10,585 bases of DNA, taken from contig CAIQOG010000598.1 in NCBI GenBank assembly GCA_903873355.1, positions 1 to 10,585 on the forward strand. Direction: 5' to 3'. A model generated the notes under the pieces. It worked only from the letters and a program-made list of their open reading frames with translations, was not told the DNA's origin and made no database searches. Each line of letters starts with the position of its first letter. Position 1 is the stretch's first letter. A program made the translations under genes and the position numbers. This DNA is from an uncultured Bacteroidales bacterium (GTDB taxonomy: Bacteria > Bacteroidota > Bacteroidia > Bacteroidales > Paludibacteraceae). Shown here in pieces: positions 1-6,480 of the stretch.

Positions 1-263
1 ATTTATTCCAATTATTATTTAAGAGTTAAATGGAATTCCATAAAGCTACAAATTCTGTTCATTATTGTTGGTTTTGTAATGCAACATGTTCATTGTATCT
101 GTAAATATTTGTTTTTTAGTCGTCGTATAGAACATGCATATCTGATTCTTATACTATTTGGATAAAGAAAGGTTTGCGAAGCTATTTCCCTTATTTATGT
201 TCATTCAGTTTTAAATACTTTTTCTTCAATTTTAATTATGAAGTTATTTTCTGATCTTGGCAA
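1..263. other. Gene-free region upstream of thrS
   Basis: No convincing open reading frame, tRNA or other RNA gene was found on either strand; stops are dense in all frames and composition is AT-rich. Small-scale structure is present: a perfect 10-bp palindrome TGGAATTCCA at 31-40, an AACATGTT palindrome at 83-90, three copies of the octamer TGTTCATT (56-63, 87-94, 198-205), and an inverted match CATGTTC (85-91) / GAACATG (130-136). None matches a regulator site I can name. The region probably contains the 3' flank of an unseen left neighbour plus distal upstream sequence of thrS. Confidence 0.6.
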
Positions 264-298
264 TTATTAATCATTAATCATTAATCATTAATCATTAA
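264..298. repeat. Tandem heptamer array (5 x TNATTAA) upstream of the thrS promoter
   Basis: Five consecutive 7-bp units: TTATTAA followed by four exact copies of TCATTAA. The array ends five bases before the TAnnTTTG element at 304-311, so it occupies the interval where the upstream -33 promoter element would be expected. Each junction also forms the short inverted repeat TTAAT-C-ATTAA. Copy number could vary by replication slippage; any effect on thrS expression is inference. Confidence 0.85.
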
Positions 299-303
299 TT
301 TCT

Positions 304-311
304 TATCTTTG
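304..311 (+). promoter_or_regulatory. Putative thrS promoter -7 element (TATCTTTG)
   Basis: TATCTTTG matches the Bacteroidetes sigma-70-type -7 consensus TAnnTTTG exactly. It predicts a transcript start near 317-320 and a leader of about 32-35 nt before the ATG at 352. A matching -33 TTG/TTTG element at the usual 19-21 nt spacing is not seen; that stretch is occupied by the heptamer array. The nearest upstream TTG is at 257-259, which is too far. Confidence 0.55.
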
Positions 312-321
312 CACTTCAAAA

Positions 322-348
322 TTTTAAAACCATTTGTAAGGTTCAAAA
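322..348 (+). promoter_or_regulatory. Putative thrS leader stem-loop with tRNA-Thr-like anticodon loop over the RBS
   Basis: AACC (328-331) can pair with GGTT (340-343) around an 8-nt loop. A flanking TTTT (322-325) / AAAA (345-348) pairing can extend the stem across a small internal loop. Bases 333-339 read UUUGUAA, which has the form of a tRNA anticodon loop (U33, anticodon UGU, A37, A38), and UGU is a threonine anticodon. The only SD-like purine run, AAGG (338-341, 10 nt before the ATG), sits inside this structure. E. coli thrS is known to be translationally autoregulated by ThrRS binding an anticodon-arm mimic upstream of the RBS. The resemblance here is seen, the function is inferred, and the stem is weak. 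Confidence 0.4.
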
Positions 349-351
349 CAC

Positions 352-2298
352 ATGATTAAAGTAACATTCCCCGACGGTTCGGTACGTGAATTTGCCAAAG
401 GCATTACCGGATTTCAACTGGCTGAAAGTATCAGCTCACGACTTGCACAAGAGGTGCTTGCTATCACAGTAAATAACGAAATTTGGGACTTGAGTCGCGC
501 AATCAACGCAGATGCCTCCATCAAACTCCACAAATGGGACGATGAAGAAGCCAAACATGCCTATTGGCATTCGTCGGCTCACCTTATGGCCGAAGCCCTT
601 CAGGAGTTGTATCCGGGGATTAAATTTGGTATCGGTCCGGCTATCGAAAACGGTTTCTACTACGATGTAGACCCCGGAAATGCCGTGATTAAAGAAGGCG
701 ACCTGCCAATCATTGAAGCTAAAATGGTGGAACTGGCTGCCCGCAAAGAGCTGATTGTTCGTTCCGATGTGAGCAAAGCTGATGCGCTTAAAAAATTCGA
801 AGATAAAGGCGACGAATATAAAGTGGAACTAATCAGTGACCTCACTGACGGAACAATTACCCTATATTCTCAGGGTAACTTTACCGACCTTTGCCGTGGA
901 CCACACTTGCCGAATACCGGCGAAATAAAAGCTATTAAACTTTTGAGCGTAGCCGGAGCTTACTGGCGTGGTGACGAAAAACGTAAAATGCTTACCCGTA
1001 TTTACGGCATTTCGTTCCCGAAAAAGAAAATGCTGGATGATTATCTGGTGTTATTGGAAGAAGCCAAAAAACGTGATCACCGAAAAATAGGCAAAGAACT
1101 GGAGTTATTCACTTTCTCCGAAATGGTGGGTAAAGGTTTGCCTTTGTGGTTGCCACGTGGTACGGCCTTGCGCTTGCGCCTGGAAGACTTTTTGAAAAAG
1201 ATTCAACGTCGCTTTGAGTACGATCAGGTAATGACACCTCATATTGGCAACAAGCAACTATACGTAACTTCAGGTCATTATGCCAAATACGGAAAAGATT
1301 CGTTTCAGCCTATTCACACCCCCGAAGAAGGTGAAGAATATCTCTTGAAACCGATGAACTGTCCGCACCATTGCGAGATTTACAAATTCAAACCACGTTC
1401 ATACAAAGACCTTCCGGTTCGTCTGGCTGAGTTTGGTACCGTTTATCGCTACGAGCAAAGTGGTGAGCTTCACGGATTGACTCGTGTACGGAGCTTTACA
1501 CAGGACGATGCACATATTTTTTGTCGCCCCGACCAGATTAAAGAGGAATTCCTGAAAGTAATGGATATTATCTTTATTATATTCAGTGCGTTGGAGTTCG
1601 AAAACTTTGAAGCGCAAATATCATTGCGTGACCCGAATAACAAAGAAAAATATATAGGTTCGGATGAAAACTGGGAAAAAGCCGAGAATGCCATTATTGA
1701 TGCTTGCGCTTCGAAAGGTCTGAAAGCCAAAGTGGAACTTGGAGAAGCAGCTTTCTATGGTCCAAAACTCGACTTTATGGTGAAAGATGCTATCGGTCGT
1801 CGCTGGCAGTTGGGAACTATTCAGGTGGATTATAACCTGCCTGAACGCTTTGAACTTGAATATACCGGTGATGATAATGCGAAACACCGTCCTGTAATGA
1901 TTCACCGTGCGCCGTTTGGTTCTATGGAACGTTTTGTGGCGGTACTGATTGAGCATACAGCCGGTAAATTCCCGCTGTGGTTAACTCCCGATCAGGTGGT
2001 TGTATTGCCAATCAGCGAGAAATTCAACGATTATGCTTTTGAAGTGGCTAAAACCCTGAACTCGCAGGATGTGCGTGTACAGGTTGACGATCGTAACGAG
2101 AAAATTGGTCGTAAAATCCGTGATAACGAATTAAAACGAATTCCATATATGCTTATCGTGGGCGAAAAGGAAGCCGAAAACGGCGAAGTTTCAGTACGTC
2201 GTCAGGGCGAAGGCGATAAAGGTACTATGAAAGTAGCTGACTTTGCCAAGTTGGTAAACGACGAAGTAGATGCACTGATGAATAAATACAATGGTTAA
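352..2298 (+). CDS. thrS: Threonine--tRNA ligase (ThrRS)
   Basis: Charges tRNA-Thr with threonine in the cytoplasm and edits mischarged Ser-tRNA-Thr. The 648 residues are full family length. Domain order is complete: N-terminal TGS domain (about 1-61); editing domain (about 62-225) with HxxxH at H73/H77 and the TDLCRGPH segment with C181 and H185; class II catalytic core (about 245-540); anticodon-binding domain (about 548-640). Expected zinc ligands are present: C337 in MNCPHH, H388 in DDAH and H518 in motif 3 ([11 protein letters not shown]). Motif 2 lies around 357-385. ATG at 352 starts directly at the TGS domain. The upstream context has a TAnnTTTG element and a leader stem-loop. A terminator follows at once, and infC, a frequent downstream neighbour of thrS, is absent here. 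Confidence 0.98.
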   Translation: MIKVTFPDGSVREFAKGITGFQLAESISSRLAQEVLAITVNNEIWDLSRAINADASIKLHKWDDEEAKHAYWHSSAHLMAEALQELYPGIKFGIGPAIENGFYYDVDPGNAVIKEGDLPIIEAKMVELAARKELIVRSDVSKADALKKFEDKGDEYKVELISDLTDGTITLYSQGNFTDLCRGPHLPNTGEIKAIKLLSVAGAYWRGDEKRKMLTRIYGISFPKKKMLDDYLVLLEEAKKRDHRKIGKELELFTFSEMVGKGLPLWLPRGTALRLRLEDFLKKIQRRFEYDQVMTPHIGNKQLYVTSGHYAKYGKDSFQPIHTPEEGEEYLLKPMNCPHHCEIYKFKPRSYKDLPVRLAEFGTVYRYEQSGELHGLTRVRSFTQDDAHIFCRPDQIKEEFLKVMDIIFIIFSALEFENFEAQISLRDPNNKEKYIGSDENWEKAENAIIDACASKGLKAKVELGEAAFYGPKLDFMVKDAIGRRWQLGTIQVDYNLPERFELEYTGDDNAKHRPVMIHRAPFGSMERFVAVLIEHTAGKFPLWLTPDQVVVLPISEKFNDYAFEVAKTLNSQDVRVQVDDRNEKIGRKIRDNELKRIPYMLIVGEKEAENGEVSVRRQGEGDKGTMKVADFAKLVNDEVDALMNKYNG

Positions 2299-2333
2299 TG
2301 CATAATTTATAATGCATAATTCCTAATTGAAAA
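2292..2333. repeat. Degenerate heptamer repeats at the thrS 3' end
   Basis: Six consecutive 7-bp units: TGGTTAA, TGCATAA, TTTATAA, TGCATAA, TTCCTAA, TTGAAAA. The first five fit TNNNTAA. The first unit contains the thrS stop codon and the last runs into the terminator stem. The same period and consensus recur elsewhere in the window. Confidence 0.65.
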
Positions 2334-2365
2334 ACGCGAATCGGCTCACCCGGTTCGCGTTTTTT
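2330..2365. terminator. Strong bidirectional rho-independent terminator
   Basis: AAAAACGCGAA (2330-2340) pairs perfectly with TTCGCGTTTTT (2354-2364). The pairing continues as TCGG/CCGG (one G-T wobble) to a 5-nt loop at 2345-2349, a stem of about 15 bp. The plus strand shows six T (2360-2365) and the minus strand five T. It sits between convergent genes, so it can end thrS and also the minus-strand paralog transcript. Confidence 0.9.
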
Positions 2366-2372
2366 GTTTGTT

Positions 2373-3116
2373 TTAAAATAGAAATCCTGCTGTTAAGCCA
2401 ATTGCAAGAATATCCTGTTTAATAAAATAGGTCATTTCAGTTCCAATGCTAAAAAATATATTGCCGTCTATTCTGAAAGCATACGAATAGGATGGATTAA
2501 GCGACCATAAAGCTCCAGATTCTAATCCATATATTCTTTCTACGCCTATGCCCAAATTTACTGCAAAAAGAGACAAATTATTTGATGAAGTAACCGTAGG
2601 AAATTTAAAATCAATCAGCAAATTATCGTATTCATTGGTATCAAGGATATTCATATATTCGTAGCCAAAACCTATAGCAAACTCCTTATCAACGTTGAAA
2701 TTATAAACCACTTTAGCTTTGAATTTGCATAAATCATAGCCCGTTTCCAATTGAAAAATATGACTATGTCTGGATCGATGAACATTTCCAGATTCAGTTA
2801 GTACATAATAAATTGTATCTTTTGAATTTGAATTAATAATAGCTGAAGATTTTAAATCAAGTTGATCTGTTAAATCAAATCCATTCTGATAATTCTCAAC
2901 CGTGTGAATGCATAATTTTTTTGTGTCTTCAAGATTAAAGACAAATATCCCTTTATCAGTCCGGATTTTTATAAATTCATTTGGTGAAAGTTTAATTGCT
3001 TTGCCAACGATTATATTTCCATTACTAAGAAATACAGAGTCACACTGAACAGTCTGACTGAAAGTTGAGAAGAAACCCACAAAAAGTGTATATATTAATA
3101 GTAACAATTTATTCAT
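2373..3116 (-). CDS. Exported probable outer-membrane beta-barrel protein (downstream paralog)
   Basis: Unrecognised 247-residue protein. It begins with a Sec signal peptide (hydrophobic core about 4-17) and likely cleavage after S20 in TFS-QTV. ATG at 3116 was chosen over a TTG two codons upstream because it aligns exactly with the start of the neighbouring paralog. Residues 26-39 (DSVFLSNGNIIVGK) resemble the short 'NG..I.GK' segment common near the N-terminus of Bacteroidetes envelope proteins. The second half (about 115-247) alternates aromatic and polar residues like amphipathic strands and ends in ...GFLF; a C-terminal Phe is typical of outer-membrane barrels. Function is unknown. The gene is probably co-transcribed with the paralog 69 bases upstream and ends at the 2330-2365 terminator. 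Confidence 0.8.
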   Translation of the reverse strand: MNKLLLLIYTLFVGFFSTFSQTVQCDSVFLSNGNIIVGKAIKLSPNEFIKIRTDKGIFVFNLEDTKKLCIHTVENYQNGFDLTDQLDLKSSAIINSNSKDTIYYVLTESGNVHRSRHSHIFQLETGYDLCKFKAKVVYNFNVDKEFAIGFGYEYMNILDTNEYDNLLIDFKFPTVTSSNNLSLFAVNLGIGVERIYGLESGALWSLNPSYSYAFRIDGNIFFSIGTEMTYFIKQDILAIGLTAGFLF

Positions 3117-3185
3117 GATCAAAATATTGTTGAAATGTTAATGAGTATTTGATTCTCTACATGTGTAAATTAAAATCCTTTCAAT

Positions 3186-3956
3186 CTAAAAAAGCAATCC
3201 TGCTATTATACCAGCAGTTGTATTGCCGGCAATGCCGGAGTAATTTCCATCTTGAGTAATATTGACTCCAAAATTGAAAAATATATCTTTGTGAATCCTG
3301 AATCCGTAATTATAAGCAAGATTGAAATATAGATTAGGGTTACTGCCGAGACTGGAGATTCCAAAATCAAATGAATGACTACTGTAACTATTTTTGTGAA
3401 TCTTGATGTCTCTTGCATCGAGAAATAGACTTGCTGGCAAATAATAATCACTTTTTGATAGACCTGCACCTAGAGCGAAATTTTTCCAAAACCGTCTGGC
3501 ATATATGGCCTGAATTTTATATCTCCAATTGACATTAAATAGAGTATATAATGCATCAATATCTGCTCCTCCCTGAATAATAAATAAATTGACAGGGAAA
3601 TTATCGTTATAAATATTGATTTTTTCAGTTTTACAAGTATTCACTGTTAATTCGTTGGCTTGTTCGTTTTTAGAGGACTGATTAGATGTGTCAGAAATCG
3701 TCTTTTCAGAAATTTCATTGCCATTGATATAATTATTAGTAGAATGAACGCAAACCTTTAATATGTCGGATAATCCAAAAGAAAATTCTCCACTTTTGGT
3801 TTGTATTCTAAGGTATTCATTTGGAATATATCTATTTAATTTGCCAACGATTATATTTCCATTGCTAAGAAATACAGAATCGCTTTCAACTGTCTGACTG
3901 AATGTCTTGAAGAAACTCAAAAATAGTATATAGATTAGCAGAAATGTTTTTTTCAT
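3186..3956 (-). CDS. Exported probable outer-membrane beta-barrel protein (upstream paralog)
   Basis: Unrecognised 256-residue protein, the tandem sister of the gene at 2373-3116. The first 80 residues align without gaps, with about 47 identities by hand count. They include the signal peptide (cleavage likely after S20, TFS-QTV) and DSVFLSNGNIIVGK at 26-39. The middle differs: a polar Ser/Asn/Lys/Glu-rich linker (about 82-118) precedes a strand-rich half (about 120-256) ending in ...GLLF, again a C-terminal Phe. Homology also extends about 30 bp upstream of the start codons and over the last codons, so this is a gene duplication followed by divergence of the core. A hairpin terminator lies only 26 bases upstream of its ATG and no clear promoter fits between. 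Role unknown. Confidence 0.8.
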   Translation of the reverse strand: MKKTFLLIYILFLSFFKTFSQTVESDSVFLSNGNIIVGKLNRYIPNEYLRIQTKSGEFSFGLSDILKVCVHSTNNYINGNEISEKTISDTSNQSSKNEQANELTVNTCKTEKINIYNDNFPVNLFIIQGGADIDALYTLFNVNWRYKIQAIYARRFWKNFALGAGLSKSDYYLPASLFLDARDIKIHKNSYSSHSFDFGISSLGSNPNLYFNLAYNYGFRIHKDIFFNFGVNITQDGNYSGIAGNTTAGIIAGLLF

Positions 3957-3982
3957 GATTCAAATGCTGTAGAAATGCTTAC

Positions 3983-4021
3983 AAAAAGCCTGCGCAATGG
4001 AAAATATTCTATTGCGCAGGC
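3983..4021 (-). terminator. Rho-independent terminator or attenuator after the DUF898 gene
   Basis: Read on the minus strand, an 11-bp perfect stem (GCCTGCGCAAT at 3988-3998 with ATTGCGCAGGC at 4011-4021) encloses a 12-nt loop and is followed by five T (3987-3983). It lies 17 bases past the DUF898 stop codon and 26 bases before the ATG of the next minus-strand gene. It may therefore be a plain terminator or a read-through control point. Confidence 0.85.
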
Positions 4022-4038
4022 AAAATATTTTAAATTAT

Positions 4039-5040
4039 TTATCCTTCCACAAAGGTTTTTCCCAATATCCGGTTTGCGATTTTGCAATATGCCCATGGGA
4101 AGTATATTCCAATGGTGATAACACAAAGCAGCAGTTGTCCCCAGATATAAAGAAAATCATCGCCGGCCTCCAGGTCGTAACCAAAACGTTTCACGCCGGT
4201 TTCGCTTTTTGCAAGGGTTTTTTCTGCAAAATACTTGTATAATCGTAGTGTACCAACAGGAGCGTAAATTCCCAACGTGATAATGGATAGTCCCATTTGT
4301 ACAAAAATCTGTAAAGCTGAATTCCAGAATTCAGTTTCCCATTTGATTTCGTATCCTTTGAAAGTGAAATTCACAATCCACTTGTAATAATAATAAATAA
4401 ACGGGAGCATAATAAGGAGCATAACAATAAATAAACCCGAAGCGGAAATCCACATGATTGGAGACATTTCAGATGGATTGGCGTTTTTCATAGCCGTAAT
4501 AAAACCTCCTATAAATGCCGAAATCATAAATATTGCCATTGCCACACACATGGGGATGATAAGTGTAACCAGAATAACCACAAACAAATCAGAGCCTTTG
4601 CCTTTGAATTCGGGATTTTGATCATCGTACTTCGAATTTGTGGCGAAAAACCTGTACATTTTGGTCAGAAACCATGGGCCGTAAATACCAAGTGTAATAA
4701 TAGTCAGCAGTAAATTTGAAATGAAGAGCCCGATAAAACTACCGAATTTTCCCACGAACGAAAATGTTTTTTCTTTAAATTCAATGCCATCTATCGACAT
4801 TTTGTAAATGAAGAACATGATGCTGTATTCAACAATAATCAAGATGCCCGAAACTCCGTACATTTTGAAAAGACTCGCCATACGCTGCATTGTGTCTGCT
4901 AAATCAGTCGTTTGAACTTTGCTTAAAGTCTGCATTTTGTACTGGATAATTGAATACGGAATAATATAAAGAACAAAAAACAAGATCCACACAGGAAATA
5001 CTTTATTGCCTGTCAGATTAAATTTAAAATAATTTTTCAT
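4039..5040 (-). CDS. DUF898 (YjgN-like) multi-pass inner-membrane protein
   Basis: 333 residues with several hydrophobic segments (about 14-34, 62-80, 100-125, 152-182, 196-217, 242-262 and 298-318). The hallmark of the DUF898/YjgN family occurs three times: ITLGIYGPW (115-123), ITLGIYAPV (254-262) and ITIGIYFPW (308-316). Each follows a segment that begins near an F-x-(F/Y)-x-G-type motif and a long helix, so the protein is built from internal repeats; the N-terminal FKFNLTGNK (5-13) resembles the start of another unit. The biochemical role of this family is not established as far as I know. ATG at 5040 is the first reasonable start. It is divergent from the isomerase gene and ends at the hairpin at 3983-4021. 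No strong promoter was found for it in 5041-5216. Confidence 0.9.
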   Translation of the reverse strand: MKNYFKFNLTGNKVFPVWILFFVLYIIPYSIIQYKMQTLSKVQTTDLADTMQRMASLFKMYGVSGILIIVEYSIMFFIYKMSIDGIEFKEKTFSFVGKFGSFIGLFISNLLLTIITLGIYGPWFLTKMYRFFATNSKYDDQNPEFKGKGSDLFVVILVTLIIPMCVAMAIFMISAFIGGFITAMKNANPSEMSPIMWISASGLFIVMLLIMLPFIYYYYKWIVNFTFKGYEIKWETEFWNSALQIFVQMGLSIITLGIYAPVGTLRLYKYFAEKTLAKSETGVKRFGYDLEAGDDFLYIWGQLLLCVITIGIYFPWAYCKIANRILGKTFVEG

Positions 5041-5167
5041 GACTCATTCATTTAATTGTTAGTAAAACAGGGTAATAATAGGGTTTTAAATTACAAAGTG
5101 TAAAAAATACGCGTAAAGATAAACAGTTTTTTTAAATTAAAAATGGAAAACTGTAAAATAAATTCTA

Positions 5168-5175
5168 TATTTTTG
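5168..5175 (+). promoter_or_regulatory. Putative -7 promoter element of the isomerase gene (TATTTTTG)
   Basis: TATTTTTG fits the Bacteroidetes TAnnTTTG consensus and lies 41 bases before the ATG at 5217. No good TTG element is visible at the expected upstream spacing, so support rests on this element alone. Confidence 0.45.
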
Positions 5176-5216
5176 TGCCGTTAATAAATAGTTTAAGGCT
5201 TTAAACATAGAGAAAT

Positions 5217-6038
5217 ATGAAGAAACTAATATTCTTAATTTTAATTGTAGCGATAAGTGTTTCAGAATCATGCGCCAATAAAAAATATCCGGGAACAGTG
5301 GTGCGTTTAGAAACGAATTATGGAAATATTGTAGTTCGGTTATATCCCGAAACGGCAAAACATCACGATAATTTTGTGAAACTTGTAAAATCAGGCTTCT
5401 ACAATGGTGTGTTGTTTCATCGGGTAATTGGCGATTTTATGATTCAGGCCGGTGACCCGGAATCAAAGACTGCCAAACCGGACGCCATGCTCGGGTCGGG
5501 CGATGTGGGATACACTATTCCGGCTGAATTTGTTTATCCGAAGTATTTCCACCGAAAAGGTGCATTGGCAGCAGCTCGCCAGGGCGATCAAACCAACCCA
5601 CAGAAAGCTTCGTCGGGTTGTCAGTTTTATATTGTACAGGGAAAAACGTTTACAGATAGCCAGTTAGATGATATAGATCGTAATAATGCACAAAAACTTG
5701 AAGGAAAGCTTTTTCAGGAAATTGCGAAGACTAAACAGGATGAAATAAATAAGTATCGTGCCGAACAAAATAAGACAAAACTTGATGCTTTGCGCGATTC
5801 TGTTTTAGCTGTAGTTCACACTCAAATGAAAGCTAAACCGGCTCTGAAACTCACACCGCTTCAGCGCGAAGAATATAAAACCATTGGTGGAACACCGCAT
5901 CTGGATGGCGATTACACTGTTTTTGGAGAAGTGGTAGAAGGAATGGAAGTGGTGGAAAACATTTCGAAAGTAAAAACCGGCGCAAACGACCGTCCGGTGG
6001 TGGATGTGAGGGTGATAAAAGCTGAGGTGATGAAATAG
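5217..6038 (+). CDS. Cyclophilin-type peptidyl-prolyl cis-trans isomerase, probable lipoprotein
   Basis: Catalyses cis-trans isomerisation at prolyl bonds during folding of exported proteins. The 273 residues start with a hydrophobic export signal (4-15) and Cys19. SES-C is a poor lipobox, so lipidation is plausible but uncertain; cleavage by signal peptidase I is the alternative. Cyclophilin hallmarks are clear: FHRVIGDFMIQAGDP (67-81) with R69, F74 and Q77 at active-site positions, SSGCQFYIVQG (132-142), and LDGDYTVFGEVVEGMEVV (229-246). An extra charged, helix-prone stretch of about 75 residues (about 146-222) splits the fold before the last strands and makes the protein longer than minimal cyclophilins. 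The gene is monocistronic, with its own promoter element and a terminator at 6077-6116. Confidence 0.95.
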   Translation: MKKLIFLILIVAISVSESCANKKYPGTVVRLETNYGNIVVRLYPETAKHHDNFVKLVKSGFYNGVLFHRVIGDFMIQAGDPESKTAKPDAMLGSGDVGYTIPAEFVYPKYFHRKGALAAARQGDQTNPQKASSGCQFYIVQGKTFTDSQLDDIDRNNAQKLEGKLFQEIAKTKQDEINKYRAEQNKTKLDALRDSVLAVVHTQMKAKPALKLTPLQREEYKTIGGTPHLDGDYTVFGEVVEGMEVVENISKVKTGANDRPVVDVRVIKAEVMK

Positions 6039-6080
6039 TTGATAGTTGACAGTTGATAGTTGACAGTTGATAATTGAAAA
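6039..6080. repeat. Tandem heptamer repeat (TTGAYAG) after the isomerase stop codon
   Basis: Six 7-bp units directly after the stop codon: TTGATAG, TTGACAG, TTGATAG, TTGACAG, TTGATAA, TTGAAAA. Two 14-bp units are identical. The last unit overlaps the left base of the terminator stem. Confidence 0.85.
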
Positions 6081-6116
6081 TGCGCTTCGCCGAATTGGTC
6101 GGGAAGCGCATTTTTT
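6077..6116. terminator. Rho-independent terminator between convergent genes
   Basis: AAAATGCGCTTC (6077-6088) pairs perfectly with GAAGCGCATTTT (6103-6114). CCGA/TCGG (6090-6093 / 6099-6102) extends the stem past a single bulged G. Six T (6111-6116) follow on the plus strand, so it should end the isomerase transcript. On the minus strand the T run is only four, so termination of the efflux operon may be weaker. Confidence 0.88.
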
Positions 6117-6119
6117 GCT

Positions 6120-6147
6120 ATTCACTAATTCACTATTAATTGTCAAC
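6120..6147. repeat. Degenerate heptamer repeats after the PII-like gene
   Basis: Read on the minus strand just past the stop at 6153, the units are TTGACAA, TTAATAG, TGAATTAG (8 bp) and TGAATAG. This is the same TNNNYAR theme as elsewhere, with one unit longer by a base. On the plus strand it shows as two copies of ATTCACTA. Confidence 0.45.
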
Positions 6148-6152
6148 TGAAT

Positions 6153-6446
6153 TTACATTCCGTCTTCAATGTTCCATACAAATGCACGGATGCCCATGCG
6201 TTCTGAAGTTCCGTCGAGTTCGCGTAAGTCAGCCAGAATTGGCTTTACTTTCTCATCCTCAACTATCGTTAGAATGGCTGTATTCAACGATGGCCAGGCG
6301 TGAGTTCCGTAATGTGGATCGCCGGTTTTTGTGCCACGTCCGATTACTGATTCCCAACCGCTGAAACCTCGAACGTGATTGAGTGTCAGAATTTGCTGAA
6401 CCTGCTCGTAATAAGCCTGATCGAATGATATAAATATTGATTTCAT
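6153..6446 (-). CDS. Small PII/CutA-like protein, last gene of the RND efflux operon
   Basis: 97 residues, no signal peptide, so probably cytoplasmic. The order of predicted elements is consistent with a beta-alpha-beta-beta-alpha-beta ferredoxin-like fold: strand 2-8, helix 10-22, a long central loop rich in Gly, His and Trp (about 36-53, with H45, H49 and W51), strand 56-62, helix 64-76, and a final GIRAFVWNIEDG (85-96) resembling the last strand of PII proteins. That supports a PII-like assignment, but the classical PII T-loop signature is absent, so it is not GlnB/GlnK. ATG at 6446 was chosen; a longer TTG-started form from 6491 would overlap the permease gene and add residues without homology appeal. 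It starts 34 bases after the permease stop. A role as pump modulator is inference. Confidence 0.7.
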   Translation of the reverse strand: MKSIFISFDQAYYEQVQQILTLNHVRGFSGWESVIGRGTKTGDPHYGTHAWPSLNTAILTIVEDEKVKPILADLRELDGTSERMGIRAFVWNIEDGM

Positions 6447-6480
6447 GTTTTTTCTTTTAAATATTAGTTCTGTCAAACGG

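Noticed and set aside
1399..1956. Minus-strand open frames inside thrS
   Set aside because: They are shadows of a complete, highly conserved thrS reading frame with no independent support.
3997..4242. Plus-strand open frame of 81 codons overlapping the DUF898 gene
   Set aside because: It is antisense to the well-supported DUF898 coding region and begins inside the terminator hairpin; the translation has no recognisable features.
5114..5121. Minus-strand promoter TATCTTTA for the DUF898 gene
   Set aside because: It differs from the consensus at the last base and no upstream element is at a suitable distance; too weak to list in this AT-rich region.
6039..6080. Short tandem repeats as a CRISPR array
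   Set aside because: Units are 7 bp with no spacers and no cas genes nearby; they are simple tandem repeats.
5805..6146. Minus-strand open frames opposite the isomerase 3' end and heptamer repeats
   Set aside because: They run through the coding strand of a clear cyclophilin, the terminator and a tandem repeat; the translated Ser/Gln/Leu-rich repeats come from the heptamer array.
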